Origin: Leptofilum sp041748655
Lineage (GTDB): Bacteria > Chloroflexota > Anaerolineae > Promineifilales > Promineifilaceae
Reading direction: 5' to 3'
Assembly: GCA_041748655.1 (NCBI GenBank)
Contig: JBGTCV010000143.1
Span: 124,001 to 188,000, forward strand
Length of the DNA: 64,000 nucleotides
Of the stretch, positions 30,101 through 35,982 are shown one piece after another (the first letter of the stretch is position 1; every line of letters begins with the position of its first letter). The translations under genes and the position numbers were made by a program. The notes below the pieces were generated by a model, which saw only the letters and a list, made by a program, of their open reading frames with translations, searched no databases and had not been told where the DNA came from.

Positions 30101-31279
30101 ACTGGCCTGCCGATGACCACCATCACCGATGCCACGGGGCGCTATCTGTTCGAGAGCTTGCCCCCCGGCGACTACATCGTGCGCGTGGCGGCCAGCAACT
30201 TTGCCGCCTGGGATGCGCCGCTGTACGGTTTTGTCAGCAGCCTCAGCCACGTTTTGCCAGACCCCACGCCGGACCCGGATCTGAATGAGAGCGATACGGA
30301 CGATAACGGCCGTAACAATCCCGACCCGGCCAATGGCGGTATCGTGAGCTTCCCCGTCACCCTCACCATCGGCGGCGAACCTACCAACGAAGGCGCGGAC
30401 GAAGACGGCAGCTACGCCAATGCCGACAGCAATCTTACCATCGACTTTGGCTTCTTCGAGCTGCTGACGCTGGGTAACTTCATCTGGTTCGACACCAACG
30501 AAAACAGCCGCATCGACCCCGGCGAGCCGGGCGCGAGTGGTGTGGTTGTCTACCTGCTGGACGGCACTGGCGACCCCGTGCTGCATCCGGTGACCAATCA
30601 GCCCATCAGCACGACGACCAACAGCAGCGGCCTCTACCAGTTCACCAACCTCTACCCCGGCGAATACCGGGTGCTGGTCAGCGCGGAAAACTTCCAGCCC
30701 GGCGGCGCTTTGGCTGGTTACTGGAGCAGTCCCGGCCATGAAGACCCCAACAATGATTCCGACACCGACGACAACGGCATCGACGAGGTGGAGCCGTGGC
30801 TGACGGGCATCATCAGCTTGCCGGTGCGGCTGGATTACAATCAGGAGCCACACAATTACGACGATGGCGACGACAACAACAACACCAATCTGAGCGTAGA
30901 TATGGGCTTTGTGACGACGCCAACGGCCGTTGAACTCATCTCCTTCACCGCCACCAATATCGGCAGTCAACAGGTACGCCTCAACTGGGTCACTGCATCC
31001 GAGGTAGACAACTTTGGTTTCAACCTCTACCGCAGCAGCAGCGAGGACTTTGACGAAGCCACGAAGATTCACTTTGAGCCATCGGCCTTTCCCGTCGGCA
31101 GCGGTCCCGGGGCCAGCTACAGCTACATCGACACGGTTCCGGCCGACGGCCTGTATTACTATTGGCTGGAAGACGTGGAGACCGCACCCAGCGGCGCTAT
31201 TGAAGTCCACGGTCCGATTACCGTCAACGTCACGCAGTTCATCTACCTGTACCTGCCGCTGGTCATCGGCGGCAACTAA
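18185..31279 (+). CDS. Giant secreted surface protein: DUF11 repeats, GEVED-type domain, 17 SdrD-B-like repeats
   Basis: A 4364-residue protein. Residues 1-56 hold two hydrophobic stretches and a probable signal peptidase site near SVGAQ. Five DUF11-type units (TNEGTITATNVTITDVLP pattern) follow, then one SdrD-B-like unit (~930-1060), a GEVED-type domain starting DYGDAPASYP (~1065-1240) and seven more DUF11-type units (to ~2290). From residue 2296 to ~4245 run 16 SdrD-B-like units of ~115 residues, each with GDFVWLDANQDGIQD, YSFTNLPPGDYYI and GYTIT; the Asp-rich loops suggest calcium binding. The C-terminus is a ~110-residue module (FTATNIGSQQVRLNW) ending YLYLPLVIGGN. AAGGA precedes the ATG. 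Likely a surface stalk or matrix protein; no catalytic domain is visible. A C25 peptidase gene follows. Confidence 0.93.
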   Translation: MASLVLLITISFLFFLAAVLNPWRWQPTTTNRLGRLGLLLFIGASFAFAQNSVGAQDDPLLEITKDFGGSTALDVPSGEEFTYYIAYRCASITTACEDVIITDPLPSELEYLGATGPVNHINNISYNGGSHTVTFTFVNPLAAGSTGILELSVRFPPGTLPGTTAVNQATSTTIGGTFDSGQVTATATGAFEMFINKTVANDFDDGVIGTDFTTNYTLQVCSPDAQGGVNLTNVTITDTLPAEASFVSASSGGTYISATHTIVWSSLSLGGTLPNVIPVTSGCSLTLNVAVHFDPNGPDGDPDTIDDNPVAGSTVTNIMDIIGTPEDGSPDFIASDPVGLLLINPYFDDGNGKGAGSPSSYIARPVEELPGGPVNYSISYTNEGTITATNVTITDVLPAQVRVDSIQIRPVVDAANGFYETNDSPGVWLPFPGNGYTLNSTVPVTTAVTADPNDIELTPGDYLTRIRWELGDVPPGTPTWTVNIATTIDPGVAGNVTFQNCATAVASYIEDGIPGTSTNLDCVNVTTIETRAIPRVSKTTSDDSLLPGEVTQFTLQVYNPSQAHNNVIAPLTLADLLPERLDVVVADATQQSGYRLPTAQEITDGDWFSFAATDGAPAPTYVFIPTFNAENDTLLRWQWDAPYEMAPGESITINFYARVLDYTTPRTLNNRGILLWDDGATNNALACDGGDGVNSYTDSDDVDQDGDSGETGCFVTTPVEVEAFLAMDSQKFVDGALDLNPGWTDYDYTVTGGAVDWRMVITNTSNVTATNITAYDIFPFVGDTGTIDLSNRGSEWRPHLIFPITDTLGLPLTISYSQSTNPCRPEVLPSGPAGCTDDWSTTPPADITTVQAIRLEFCDGGGCLELPPDNGTGGGTLEFNWHMVAPNNAAEGDVAWNSFGFTAEGGGLKLLPSEPLRVGIELAANTLPGYSIGDYVWLDLVGQQDDGIQQPEETGLSGVRVELWDADTNTFVDFRTTGPDGNGDPGYYEFINILNGSYYIRFFQPQDGLSYTFSPGEQGGNTAVDSNGITPGTDPTFGPYIQTNPFTINDADDFTIDQGMWIAADYGDAPASYPVEAASQINPADAARHIIVPGLYLGSGVDGETDGHPSLTAHGDDLAAGDDEDGVAFTSYIGTAALPSAVMIINQNNTLTVSSVVPAGETAYLNAWIDFNGDGDWDDPGEQIASDLVVTTGSAPLVVNVPATAVPGTTYARFRLSTEAGLSPRGTAVDGEVEDYQVQLLNLPVKSVIDSSEAHTSAGFLAIGEIVRYRLTVPVPEGSLTNFVITDNLPTRLQFMADGTASVSYTADSSVTWSEFTVSGGPFGSGTDPVFTLGTVTNNDSDVGEEFLIVEFNALVMNLSANQHGIVRNNNFTVTYDTFSYTTPNVPIMVVEPSVTLDKTMSTTPTDAGDTVVYALTASNSSAANVVAAFDLLITDTLDSNLTLQSVNVSAPGYATVIDNSAGNLVDVTVDQLDPGDVVTVTVTAVVNDTAPVGQTIPNTANLTYTSLPGDGTTVNPTGSDTPGASGTTTGERNGDGGVNDHFDSDDANVSLSTPAIDKQISPTSYTIGQMLTYDILVTLPEGVAQDLVLVDDLPIGLAYQSHQIITTTAAVGSLLTADFNGSLPDPVVTAPGGSGDDLTLDFGHTTTTADNNADNNRFQVRVTAVLLNEIGNQNGNTRTNTARLSYTRNDSTTTLSDSVNITIVEPVLAIDKQLVAPIPDPMDAGSEITYQIVLSHAASTAADAFDVVITDTLPSTLTVDSVAVAVSGIPDPGFGLTGSSLRVPAAGSFDFPQGSVITLTVSATIDGTAVPGQTIANTAAATWSTLDGTPDQERDGGGDPDGIDLLDSGALNDYEVEDTANLTVDGTSTVKALVGTSAGHTSGSNVTIGEVITYSLTVMVPEGTIPSLEIVDDLPAGLEYVPGTAVVDDTGFSGSLPAPTITPVGGSGGSVTFTFGIFTVPDDNDPDNNSFSVRLQAVVLDVPGNVGNDPGQTTLTNNATVQIGSGTPENVTPVDVTVVEPQMQIVKSFSANEASPNDTINVTLTVNNIGTSTAFDVIIDDPIDNNEFHTITEGTTAAGFTFSTVPSGGDTIVRYTGGSIAAGGSATFTFQMTLDASLLPSPPALTNTATVTQATTLDSAAADGDDSQERDEPDVSDSDDLTVIVPDIVLTKTDGLTVVSPGQQITYTLTIENQGTAVATGVTITETVPAHTTFAGTAGWTCLPDGSAGSICTYDLGTLAVGASTTVDFSVIFDATRPPVATSVVNTAVARDDNTHGDDPTPDNNEDTDTDAVSASIGDLVWEDVNGNGQQDDGATGIENVTVTLYDSSNSVISTTTTLADGSYQFINLIPGDYYLEFTPPTGYTITQQNQGADTSDSDADPTTGQTATTTLVSGQHDPTWDAGLYRPASIGDFVWYDLNNDGIQDGGSEVGLYNVTVNLYDGGNNLIDTTTTAADGSYSFTNLPPGDYIVEVEPPSGYTISPQYQGADNALDSDIDTTTGQTAVTTLISGETNLTLDGGLYAQPASIGNYVWLDANQDGIQDPDEFGIPGVTVNLYDYDGNPRGSTTTDAFGLYSFTNLPPGSYYIEVVPPTGYTITLQNEGGDTALDSDIDPTGRTIVTTLDPGENDPTWDAGLYIDPASIGDFVWLDANQDGLQDGDEYGVPGVTVDLYDSSDNLLDTTTTAFDGSYSFTNLPPGDYYIVVTPPTGYTITDQDAGDDALDSDIHPITGRTIVTNLASGENDPTWDGGLYTPPASIGDFVWLDANQNGIQDGGELGIGGVSVALYNGSGNLIDTTTTLGNGRYGFTNLPPGDYYIVVTPPAGYTITDQDQGADDALDSDINDSGQTVITTLDPNEDDPTWDAGLYILPASLGDLVWLDANQDGLQDADEFGIPGVTVNLYDSSDTFIATTTTDAYGNYSFTNLAPGDYHIEVVPPAGYTITTQDAGDDALDSDIDPATGLSINTNLASGENDPTWDAGLYIDPASIGDFVWLDASQNGIQDGDEYGIGGVTVQLYDSNDNLLDTTTTDGNGNYSFTNLPPGDYYIVVTPPAGYTIVDPNQGSDDALDSDIDPTTGATAVTTLTSGENDTTWDGGLYAQPASLGDFIWLDADQDGIQDANEFGIPNVTVNLYNGGGTFIATTTTDAFGLYGFTNLPPGSYTVEVVPPTGYTITLQNQGGDDALDSDIDPTGRTIVTTLDPGENDPTWDAGLYIDPASLGDFVWLDANQDGLQDADEFGIPNVAVNLYDSSDNLLDSTTTDAYGNYSFTNLVPGDYYVAVVPPAGYTITSQDQGSDDALDSDIDPTTGQTIVTTLTSGQNDLTWDGGLYTPPASLGDYVWLDANLNGTQDFNEDGVIGVTVRLYDGSGNLLDSISTNASGLYSFTNLPPGSYFVEVVLPNGYAFTIQDASGSDATDSDVDPTTGRTIPVTLAAGDNDLTWDAGLVPAIARLGDYVWEDLNGDGIQNVGEPGVPDVEVQLYDISNTLVMTTTTDLNGRYLFTDLTPGDYYVQFILPTGYEFTLQDQGADDAADSDADPVTGQTIPTSLTPGENDVTWDAGLILPLDPALAAIGNYVWEDLDGDGIQDVGEPGVANVTVELYDGLGNFVDTTTTDANGLYQLIDLTPGDYYVQFSLPAGYEFTLQNQGSDPAADSDADLVTGQTAVTNLVAGENDTTWDAGLIQPLDPALAAIGNFVWFDADEDGIQDVGEPGMANVTVNLYDGLGNFVATTTTNANGLYQFIDLVPGDYFVEFEPPTGYIFTEQDQGGDDALDSDADPNIFSATFGQTIVTNLVAGENDTTWDAGLYLPSAPSTASLGDFVWLDVNVNGIQDAGEVGVENVTVNLYTGDGTLVDTTTTDAVGFYQFTNLLPGDYFVEFVPPTGYALTLANRGTSDLDDSDADPMTGRTAVTTLNAGENDPTWDAGLYQTVRLGNRVWYDTNNNGVQDAGEQGIPNIFMELLDGSGQPFVSPQTGLPMTTITDATGRYLFESLPPGDYIVRVAASNFAAWDAPLYGFVSSLSHVLPDPTPDPDLNESDTDDNGRNNPDPANGGIVSFPVTLTIGGEPTNEGADEDGSYANADSNLTIDFGFFELLTLGNFIWFDTNENSRIDPGEPGASGVVVYLLDGTGDPVLHPVTNQPISTTTNSSGLYQFTNLYPGEYRVLVSAENFQPGGALAGYWSSPGHEDPNNDSDTDDNGIDEVEPWLTGIISLPVRLDYNQEPHNYDDGDDNNNTNLSVDMGFVTTPTAVELISFTATNIGSQQVRLNWVTASEVDNFGFNLYRSSSEDFDEATKIHFEPSAFPVGSGPGASYSYIDTVPADGLYYYWLEDVETAPSGAIEVHGPITVNVTQFIYLYLPLVIGGN
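25070..30930 (+). repeat. Tandem array of 16 SdrD-B-coding units (~345 bp each)
   Basis: Sixteen consecutive units encode ~115-residue SdrD-B-like domains; the last two are longer because of inserts. Linkers between units are characteristic (AQP, IDP, TPP), and the order AQP-IDP-TPP occurs after units 2-4 and again after 7-9. Unit 3-4 DNA near 26021 and unit 8-9 DNA near 27749 are nearly identical at an offset of 1728 bp, pointing to block duplication of five units. Confidence 0.88.
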
Positions 31280-31339
31280 AAAGAATGGAACGTGGCTTGG
31301 ATATGCTAGATTTGCCTTGGCAGCCGACCCCCTCCCTAA

Positions 31340-31394
31340 CCCTCCCCCTCGCAGGGGGAGGGGACGTGGCTCCCTCTCCCTCGCAGGGAGAGGG
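31340..31394. repeat. Tandem pair of G/C-run hairpins (REP-like)
   Basis: Two hairpins with the same CGC loop: arms 31340-31349/31353-31362 (CCCTCCCCCT) and 31372-31381/31385-31394 (CCCTCTCCCT). They lie in the 130-bp gap between the giant protein gene and the C25 peptidase gene. They could attenuate read-through between the two genes; the flanking CCCTCCCTAACCCTCC and CTGGGGTGAGGG are typical of a dispersed repeat seen in many environmental genomes. Confidence 0.75.
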
Positions 31395-31409
31395 CTGGGG
31401 TGAGGGTTA

Positions 31410-34148
31410 ATGACACGCTTAACAAAAGGTCGCCTTCTCTTTTTGTTGCTAGGCCTGGGCTGGCTCATCTGGAGTGGCAAGTCAACCATCTCCGCTGTCA
31501 GTTTAGAGCCAGAAATCAGCCTGCTACCCGATGGCGTGCAGGTCGTGTGGCATACGCCGGAACTTGTGGAAACGGTTCAGGAAGACGGCCGTATCACTCT
31601 CTCCCTGCCCAATTTCAACGACGACCTCACCGCCTCTCTGCTGCTGGCGCTGCCGCCGGAGGGCGAGCCAACGCTGGAATTTAGCGAAAATGGGGTGGGG
31701 GAACGGCCGTTCCCGCCCAACCTCAGCCTCGATCCCGCACTGGCTGATTTGCCCGTCCTCAGCCTGGCTGAAGCGGGCGTGCTGCGCGGCGTGCGCCTGG
31801 CCCGGCTCACCTTCCGGCCCGTGCAGCTTGTAGATGGCCAGCTGCGCCTCACAGAATCCATTTCCGCTACCATCCAGTTTAACAGCCCGCCGGGTTTTGC
31901 TCGCCCCGCTGCTGCTGCGCCCGATCTGCTGCAAACGGCCGTTGCCGCCCAAATCATCAATCCAGGCCAGCTGGCTGTCATACCCAGCGCCAATTCAACA
32001 TCCAGGCCTGAATCAGCCGATCCCACCATTTTTATCGAGGTGGCCAAACCGGGCATAACGGCCGTTACCTACGCCGATCTCCAGGCGGCAGGCTTCCCCG
32101 TGGGCAGTCTCAATCCGGCCAACTTGCAGCTTTGGTACGATGGCCAGCCGCGCCCCCTCGAATGGTTGGGCGACGGCGACGCCCAGTTTGAACCGGGCGA
32201 ATCGTTCCGCTTCTACGCCGCCCCCTGGTTCAGCCGCTGGCAGGCCAACGACGTCTACACCCTCACTGCGGGCGGCAGCCCCGGCAGCCGGATGCAAAGC
32301 CAGGCAGCCTCTCCCGACGGCCTCAACAGCGGCCTGCTCTGGCTAACGGCCGTTGCCGAACAAAACCAAATCTACACCCCCGACTGCCTCTGCGGCCTAC
32401 CCGCCGGGCGGGATGGCGACCGCTGGGTCTGGGAAGATTTGCGCCAGCCAGGACGGCCGTCTGCCAGCTTTACCGTTGAATTACCTTATGTCAATACAAA
32501 TCAGCCCGCCCAGCTCACCGTGTGGAGCATTGGCCTCACCTCCCTCAGCGCCGCGCCAGACCATCATCTGGACCTGAGCTTTAACGGCAGCGGGCTGGGA
32601 CGGGTGAGCTGGGATGGCAAAACGGCCGTTACCCACACCCTCTCCCTGCCCGCCAGCAGCCTGAAAGCCAGCAGCACGCTCGGCCTTACCGTGCCCGTCG
32701 TGCCCGGCGTTAGCATCGATGGCGTGCTGCTCGACGGCTTTAGCGTGCGCTACCGGTACAGCGGCGCACCTTTTGCCGCCAGCCAGCAGCAGTTTGTTCA
32801 GGGAGCCAACGCCCGCCGCGCCTACACCGCCGCCCTCAGCAGCAGCGCCGGACTGCGCCTGTACGACATCACCAATCCCGCCACGCCCGCCCGGCTCACG
32901 GGTGTTGTTTTGCAGGGCAGCAGCGTTAGCTGGGGCGATCCAGATGGGGCGGGCCACAGCTATCTCCTCACAACCAGCAGCAGCCTGCACGCCCCTGCGG
33001 CCCTGCGCCTGCCCCGTTCTCTGCCGCCCGGCAGCGCCGATTACGTGGTCATCAGCCACGCCAGCTTCATCCCGGCTTTGTCGCCGTTGGTGAATTTGCG
33101 GCAGAGCCAGGGGCTGTCGGTCAAAGTGGTGGATGTGCAGGCGGTGTATGATTGGTTTGGGTACGGCCGTCTCACCCCCGAAGCGATCCGCAGCTACCTC
33201 AGCTACCTCTACCACGCCGCCACGCCCGCCCCCACCTACGTCCTGCTGGTTGGCGATGGCACCAGCGACCCCAAACAGTACCGCCCGGATTCACAGAAAA
33301 CCTGGCTGCCCCCTTACCTGGCCGAAGCCGATCCCTCGGCGGGTGAAGTCGCCGCCGACAATCGCTTTGTCACCGTCGATGGCGACGATTTGCTGCCCGA
33401 CATGCTGATTGGCCGCCTGCCGGTGAACAGCCTGGCCCAGGCGCAAACCGTGGTGGGCAAGATTGTGGCTTACGAAACAAAGCCATTTTTTGGGGATTGG
33501 AACGGCCGTGTCACCTTCATTTCCGATGATGCCGACAGCGCTGGGAACTTTGCCGCTCACTCGGCCAGCCTGGCGCAAAATTACGTGACAGACCCGTGGC
33601 AGGCCAGCAGCCTCAACTACAATCCGACCCAGCTTAGCGAAGCGGCGATGCAAACACAGGTGCGGCAAAGCTGGCAAAATGGCACTGGCTTGCTGGTGTA
33701 CACCGGCCACTCTTCCATTCACCAATGGGGGGCGGAGCGCTTCTTTCATCTGGATGATGTGGCCAATTTGAGTAACGGGGGGCGGCTGCCGGTGGTTTTG
33801 CAGATGACCTGCTTCACTGGCTCCTTTGCCCAGCCATACTGGGACACGCTGGATGAGGCGCTGCTGCGTCACCCGAACGGCGGGGCGGTGGCGGTCTGGG
33901 GTTCCACCGGATTGGGCGTCGGCACCGGCCATGATGCGCTGGCCAGTGGCTTTTTGCAGTCGCTGCTGGTGGACGGAGAGGTGGAGTTGGGAACGGCCGT
34001 ACTCTCCGGCAAGCTCAACCTGTTCACCAATCGCCCCACCAACCTGGACTTGCTAGACACCTTCACCCTCTTCGGCGACCCCGCCACCCGCTACAACACC
34101 GACTTCTGGCCAGGCATCCCCACCTACCTCCCCCTCATTTCCCGCTGA
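31410..34148 (+). CDS. Secreted C25 (gingipain-type) cysteine peptidase
   Basis: A 912-residue exported protein. The signal region is LLFLLLGLGWLIW, followed by a ~500-residue beta-rich N-terminal part and the caspase-like C25 domain from about residue 540 (YVVISHASFIPALSPLVNLRQ). Catalytic candidates are H767 in YTGHSSIHQW and C801 in QMTCFTGSF, 34 residues apart, close to the 33 of gingipain R. YVLLVGDGTSDPKQY and DMLIGRLPV are also family-typical. The C-terminus GIPTYLPLISR resembles that of the upstream giant protein, and there is no Por-secretion CTD. It likely processes surface or extracellular proteins; the adjacent giant protein is a candidate substrate by position only. GAGGGTTA precedes the ATG. 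Confidence 0.88.
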   Translation: MTRLTKGRLLFLLLGLGWLIWSGKSTISAVSLEPEISLLPDGVQVVWHTPELVETVQEDGRITLSLPNFNDDLTASLLLALPPEGEPTLEFSENGVGERPFPPNLSLDPALADLPVLSLAEAGVLRGVRLARLTFRPVQLVDGQLRLTESISATIQFNSPPGFARPAAAAPDLLQTAVAAQIINPGQLAVIPSANSTSRPESADPTIFIEVAKPGITAVTYADLQAAGFPVGSLNPANLQLWYDGQPRPLEWLGDGDAQFEPGESFRFYAAPWFSRWQANDVYTLTAGGSPGSRMQSQAASPDGLNSGLLWLTAVAEQNQIYTPDCLCGLPAGRDGDRWVWEDLRQPGRPSASFTVELPYVNTNQPAQLTVWSIGLTSLSAAPDHHLDLSFNGSGLGRVSWDGKTAVTHTLSLPASSLKASSTLGLTVPVVPGVSIDGVLLDGFSVRYRYSGAPFAASQQQFVQGANARRAYTAALSSSAGLRLYDITNPATPARLTGVVLQGSSVSWGDPDGAGHSYLLTTSSSLHAPAALRLPRSLPPGSADYVVISHASFIPALSPLVNLRQSQGLSVKVVDVQAVYDWFGYGRLTPEAIRSYLSYLYHAATPAPTYVLLVGDGTSDPKQYRPDSQKTWLPPYLAEADPSAGEVAADNRFVTVDGDDLLPDMLIGRLPVNSLAQAQTVVGKIVAYETKPFFGDWNGRVTFISDDADSAGNFAAHSASLAQNYVTDPWQASSLNYNPTQLSEAAMQTQVRQSWQNGTGLLVYTGHSSIHQWGAERFFHLDDVANLSNGGRLPVVLQMTCFTGSFAQPYWDTLDEALLRHPNGGAVAVWGSTGLGVGTGHDALASGFLQSLLVDGEVELGTAVLSGKLNLFTNRPTNLDLLDTFTLFGDPATRYNTDFWPGIPTYLPLISR

Positions 34149-34182
34149 TATTTGTCATTCTTTTGTGTGTGATTGAGCCTGA

Positions 34183-34243
34183 GTGATGCGTGAAACGTGA
34201 AACGTGATTTAGCCCCGGTCACGTTTCACGTTTCACGCATCAC
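34183..34243. terminator. 25-bp perfect inverted repeat, probable terminator
   Basis: Arms 34183-34207 and 34219-34243 are exact reverse complements with an 11-nt loop; the arms contain CGTGAAACGTGAAACGTGA. It starts 34 bp after the C25 peptidase stop. The arm sequence is a common dispersed intergenic type; a termination role follows from position and strength, not from a T-run. Confidence 0.7.
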
Positions 34244-34298
34244 CCAAAGCGCTCTGTGGCAAAATTTCAAAATAATCGAATAGTTGGTTCGATTCACC

Positions 34299-34304
34299 TA
34301 TAAT
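34299..34304 (+). promoter_or_regulatory. TATAAT box implying a leaderless MFS message
   Basis: A consensus TATAAT ends 6 bp before the ATG at 34311, so transcription would begin at or beside the start codon. There is no Shine-Dalgarno sequence. No good -35 box is seen at 16-18 bp. Confidence 0.45.
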
Positions 34305-34310
34305 CAGGCC

Positions 34311-35723
34311 ATGTCTGACAAACCTCCCCCACAGCCACCCCGGCGTTGGCGCAAAAACTTCATTCAGCGCCGGGTCAGCGCAAATGTCGATTATTTACGG
34401 CCGCACCGCCTGAACTGGGCCGCCATCGTCAAACCCCTGGACGAGAGTCTGTCTCATCAAGGGGAAGATTTATCCTGGCGAACCGTGCGCAGCCTGCGCT
34501 ACTTTTGGCTCGATGGCCTGTTTGCTGCCATCAGCGAAAACTTTTACCTCGGTTTTGTGACGCTGTTTGTGTTGGCATATGGCGCTACCAATGGGCAGGT
34601 CGGCACGATGACGGCCGTTGCCAACTTGCTCGGCGCTCTGGCGCTTTTCCCAGGCGCACGGTTGGTGGAATGGGTGGGCAAACGCAAGCCCGTGGTGGTG
34701 TGGACCGGCGGCGGCCTGGCCCGCATCCTGCTGCTGCTGTTGGCGATGATGCCCTTTGTCATTACCCAGCCCGTGCTGGCTATCGCCGCCATCATCATTT
34801 TGAACGGTCTACGCGCCTTCATGGGTAATCTGGCCAACCCTGGCTGGACCGCTCTGGTGGCCGATCTGGTGCCAAACACCATCCGGGGGCGCTACTTTGG
34901 CAGCCGCAACACAGCGATGGGCCTGGCCGCTCTAGTGGTTGCCCCGCTGGCTGGTCGCATCATCAATTTGGGCAACGGCTGGGCCGATCTGGATCAATTC
35001 GGCTACCAGATTGTCTTTTTTCTGGCCTTTTTGTTTGGCATGGTCAGCACCTTCAGCTTTCAGCGCATTGAGGAGCCTCCGGCCAAAGCTGCTCAGCAAG
35101 CGGCGCATCATCGCGGCGATTTGCGGCGAGCCATTCGCCAGTCACCCGGTTATCTGGGGCTGGTGGCCAGCGCCTTTGTCTGGAATATGTCTTTACAGGT
35201 GGCCGCCCCCTTTTTCAACGTCTATCTGGTGAACACGTTCCAATCGACGGCTACGACGATTGGCTTGCTGGCCAGCGTCAGCAGCCTGACGGCGCTGGTG
35301 GGGCAGCGCGTTTTTGGTCGGCTGCTGGACGTACGCGGCGCTTTCTGGGTTGCCCTGGTGACCGGCTTTCTGATTCCTGGCCTGCCGCTGGCCTGGGTCT
35401 TCATCACGGCCGATTGGCAGGTGGGGATCATCAACACCTTTGGCGGCTTTTTGTGGGCGGGTTACAACCTGGCCAACTTCAATTTGCTGCTGACGCTGAC
35501 GCCGGATGAGCAGCGTCCCCGGGCGGTGGCTTTGTACCAAACGGCCGTTTTCTCCAGCGCCGTCATTGGGCCACTGCTGGGCGGCTTTTTGGCCGACAGC
35601 GTCAGCTACCAGCTCATTTTTGGCCTCAGTTCCGGTGGGCGGCTGCTGGGGATGCTGCTGTTTACGCTGTTCTCGGTGCGGCTGGTGAAGAAAATGGCTG
35701 GGGGTGGGGTGGAACGGCCGTAA
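34311..35723 (+). CDS. MFS transporter
   Basis: A 470-residue membrane protein with about 12 hydrophobic segments after an 80-residue basic, Pro-rich cytoplasmic N-terminus (MSDKPPPQPPRRWRKNF). The segment GRYFGSRNTAMGLAALVVAPLAGRI and the loop EWVGKRKPVVVWTGG between helices 2 and 3 fit the major facilitator motif-A position. The open frame extends nine codons further upstream, but ATG 34311 lies 6 bp after a TATAAT box and is the likely start. Substrate cannot be told; the family branch resembles drug or sugar efflux proteins. It has no operon partners. Confidence 0.85.
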   Translation: MSDKPPPQPPRRWRKNFIQRRVSANVDYLRPHRLNWAAIVKPLDESLSHQGEDLSWRTVRSLRYFWLDGLFAAISENFYLGFVTLFVLAYGATNGQVGTMTAVANLLGALALFPGARLVEWVGKRKPVVVWTGGGLARILLLLLAMMPFVITQPVLAIAAIIILNGLRAFMGNLANPGWTALVADLVPNTIRGRYFGSRNTAMGLAALVVAPLAGRIINLGNGWADLDQFGYQIVFFLAFLFGMVSTFSFQRIEEPPAKAAQQAAHHRGDLRRAIRQSPGYLGLVASAFVWNMSLQVAAPFFNVYLVNTFQSTATTIGLLASVSSLTALVGQRVFGRLLDVRGAFWVALVTGFLIPGLPLAWVFITADWQVGIINTFGGFLWAGYNLANFNLLLTLTPDEQRPRAVALYQTAVFSSAVIGPLLGGFLADSVSYQLIFGLSSGGRLLGMLLFTLFSVRLVKKMAGGGVERP

Positions 35724-35859
35724 ATCCACCGCAAAAGAACTGTAAACTGACTCCTGGATTATGCTATACTGTCCCTGTTCCCAAGTAAGTGGATTGTACA
35801 GTTCCACATCTCGGCAGAGAATAGACATTATTGGAATTAACGTTATGTCAAAAAATAAT

Positions 35860-35930
35860 CCGCAGATTGGCGCAAATGGCGCACGCAGATTAAAGGCAAA
35901 AAATTTGCGAAATCTGCGTTAATCTGTGGA
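35860..35930. repeat. CGCAGATT-family imperfect inverted repeat
   Basis: CCGCAGATTGGCGCAAATGG and a second CGCAGATTAA face TTTGCGAAATCTGCGTTAAT and CTGTGG in inverted orientation. It shares the words CGCAGATT and GCGAAATCTGCG with 2648-2707. It lies upstream of the kinase gene. Confidence 0.7.
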
Positions 35931-35982
35931 TCAATTCTTATTTCCGATATAGTCTAATAATCAAACACCAACTGCAAAGACG

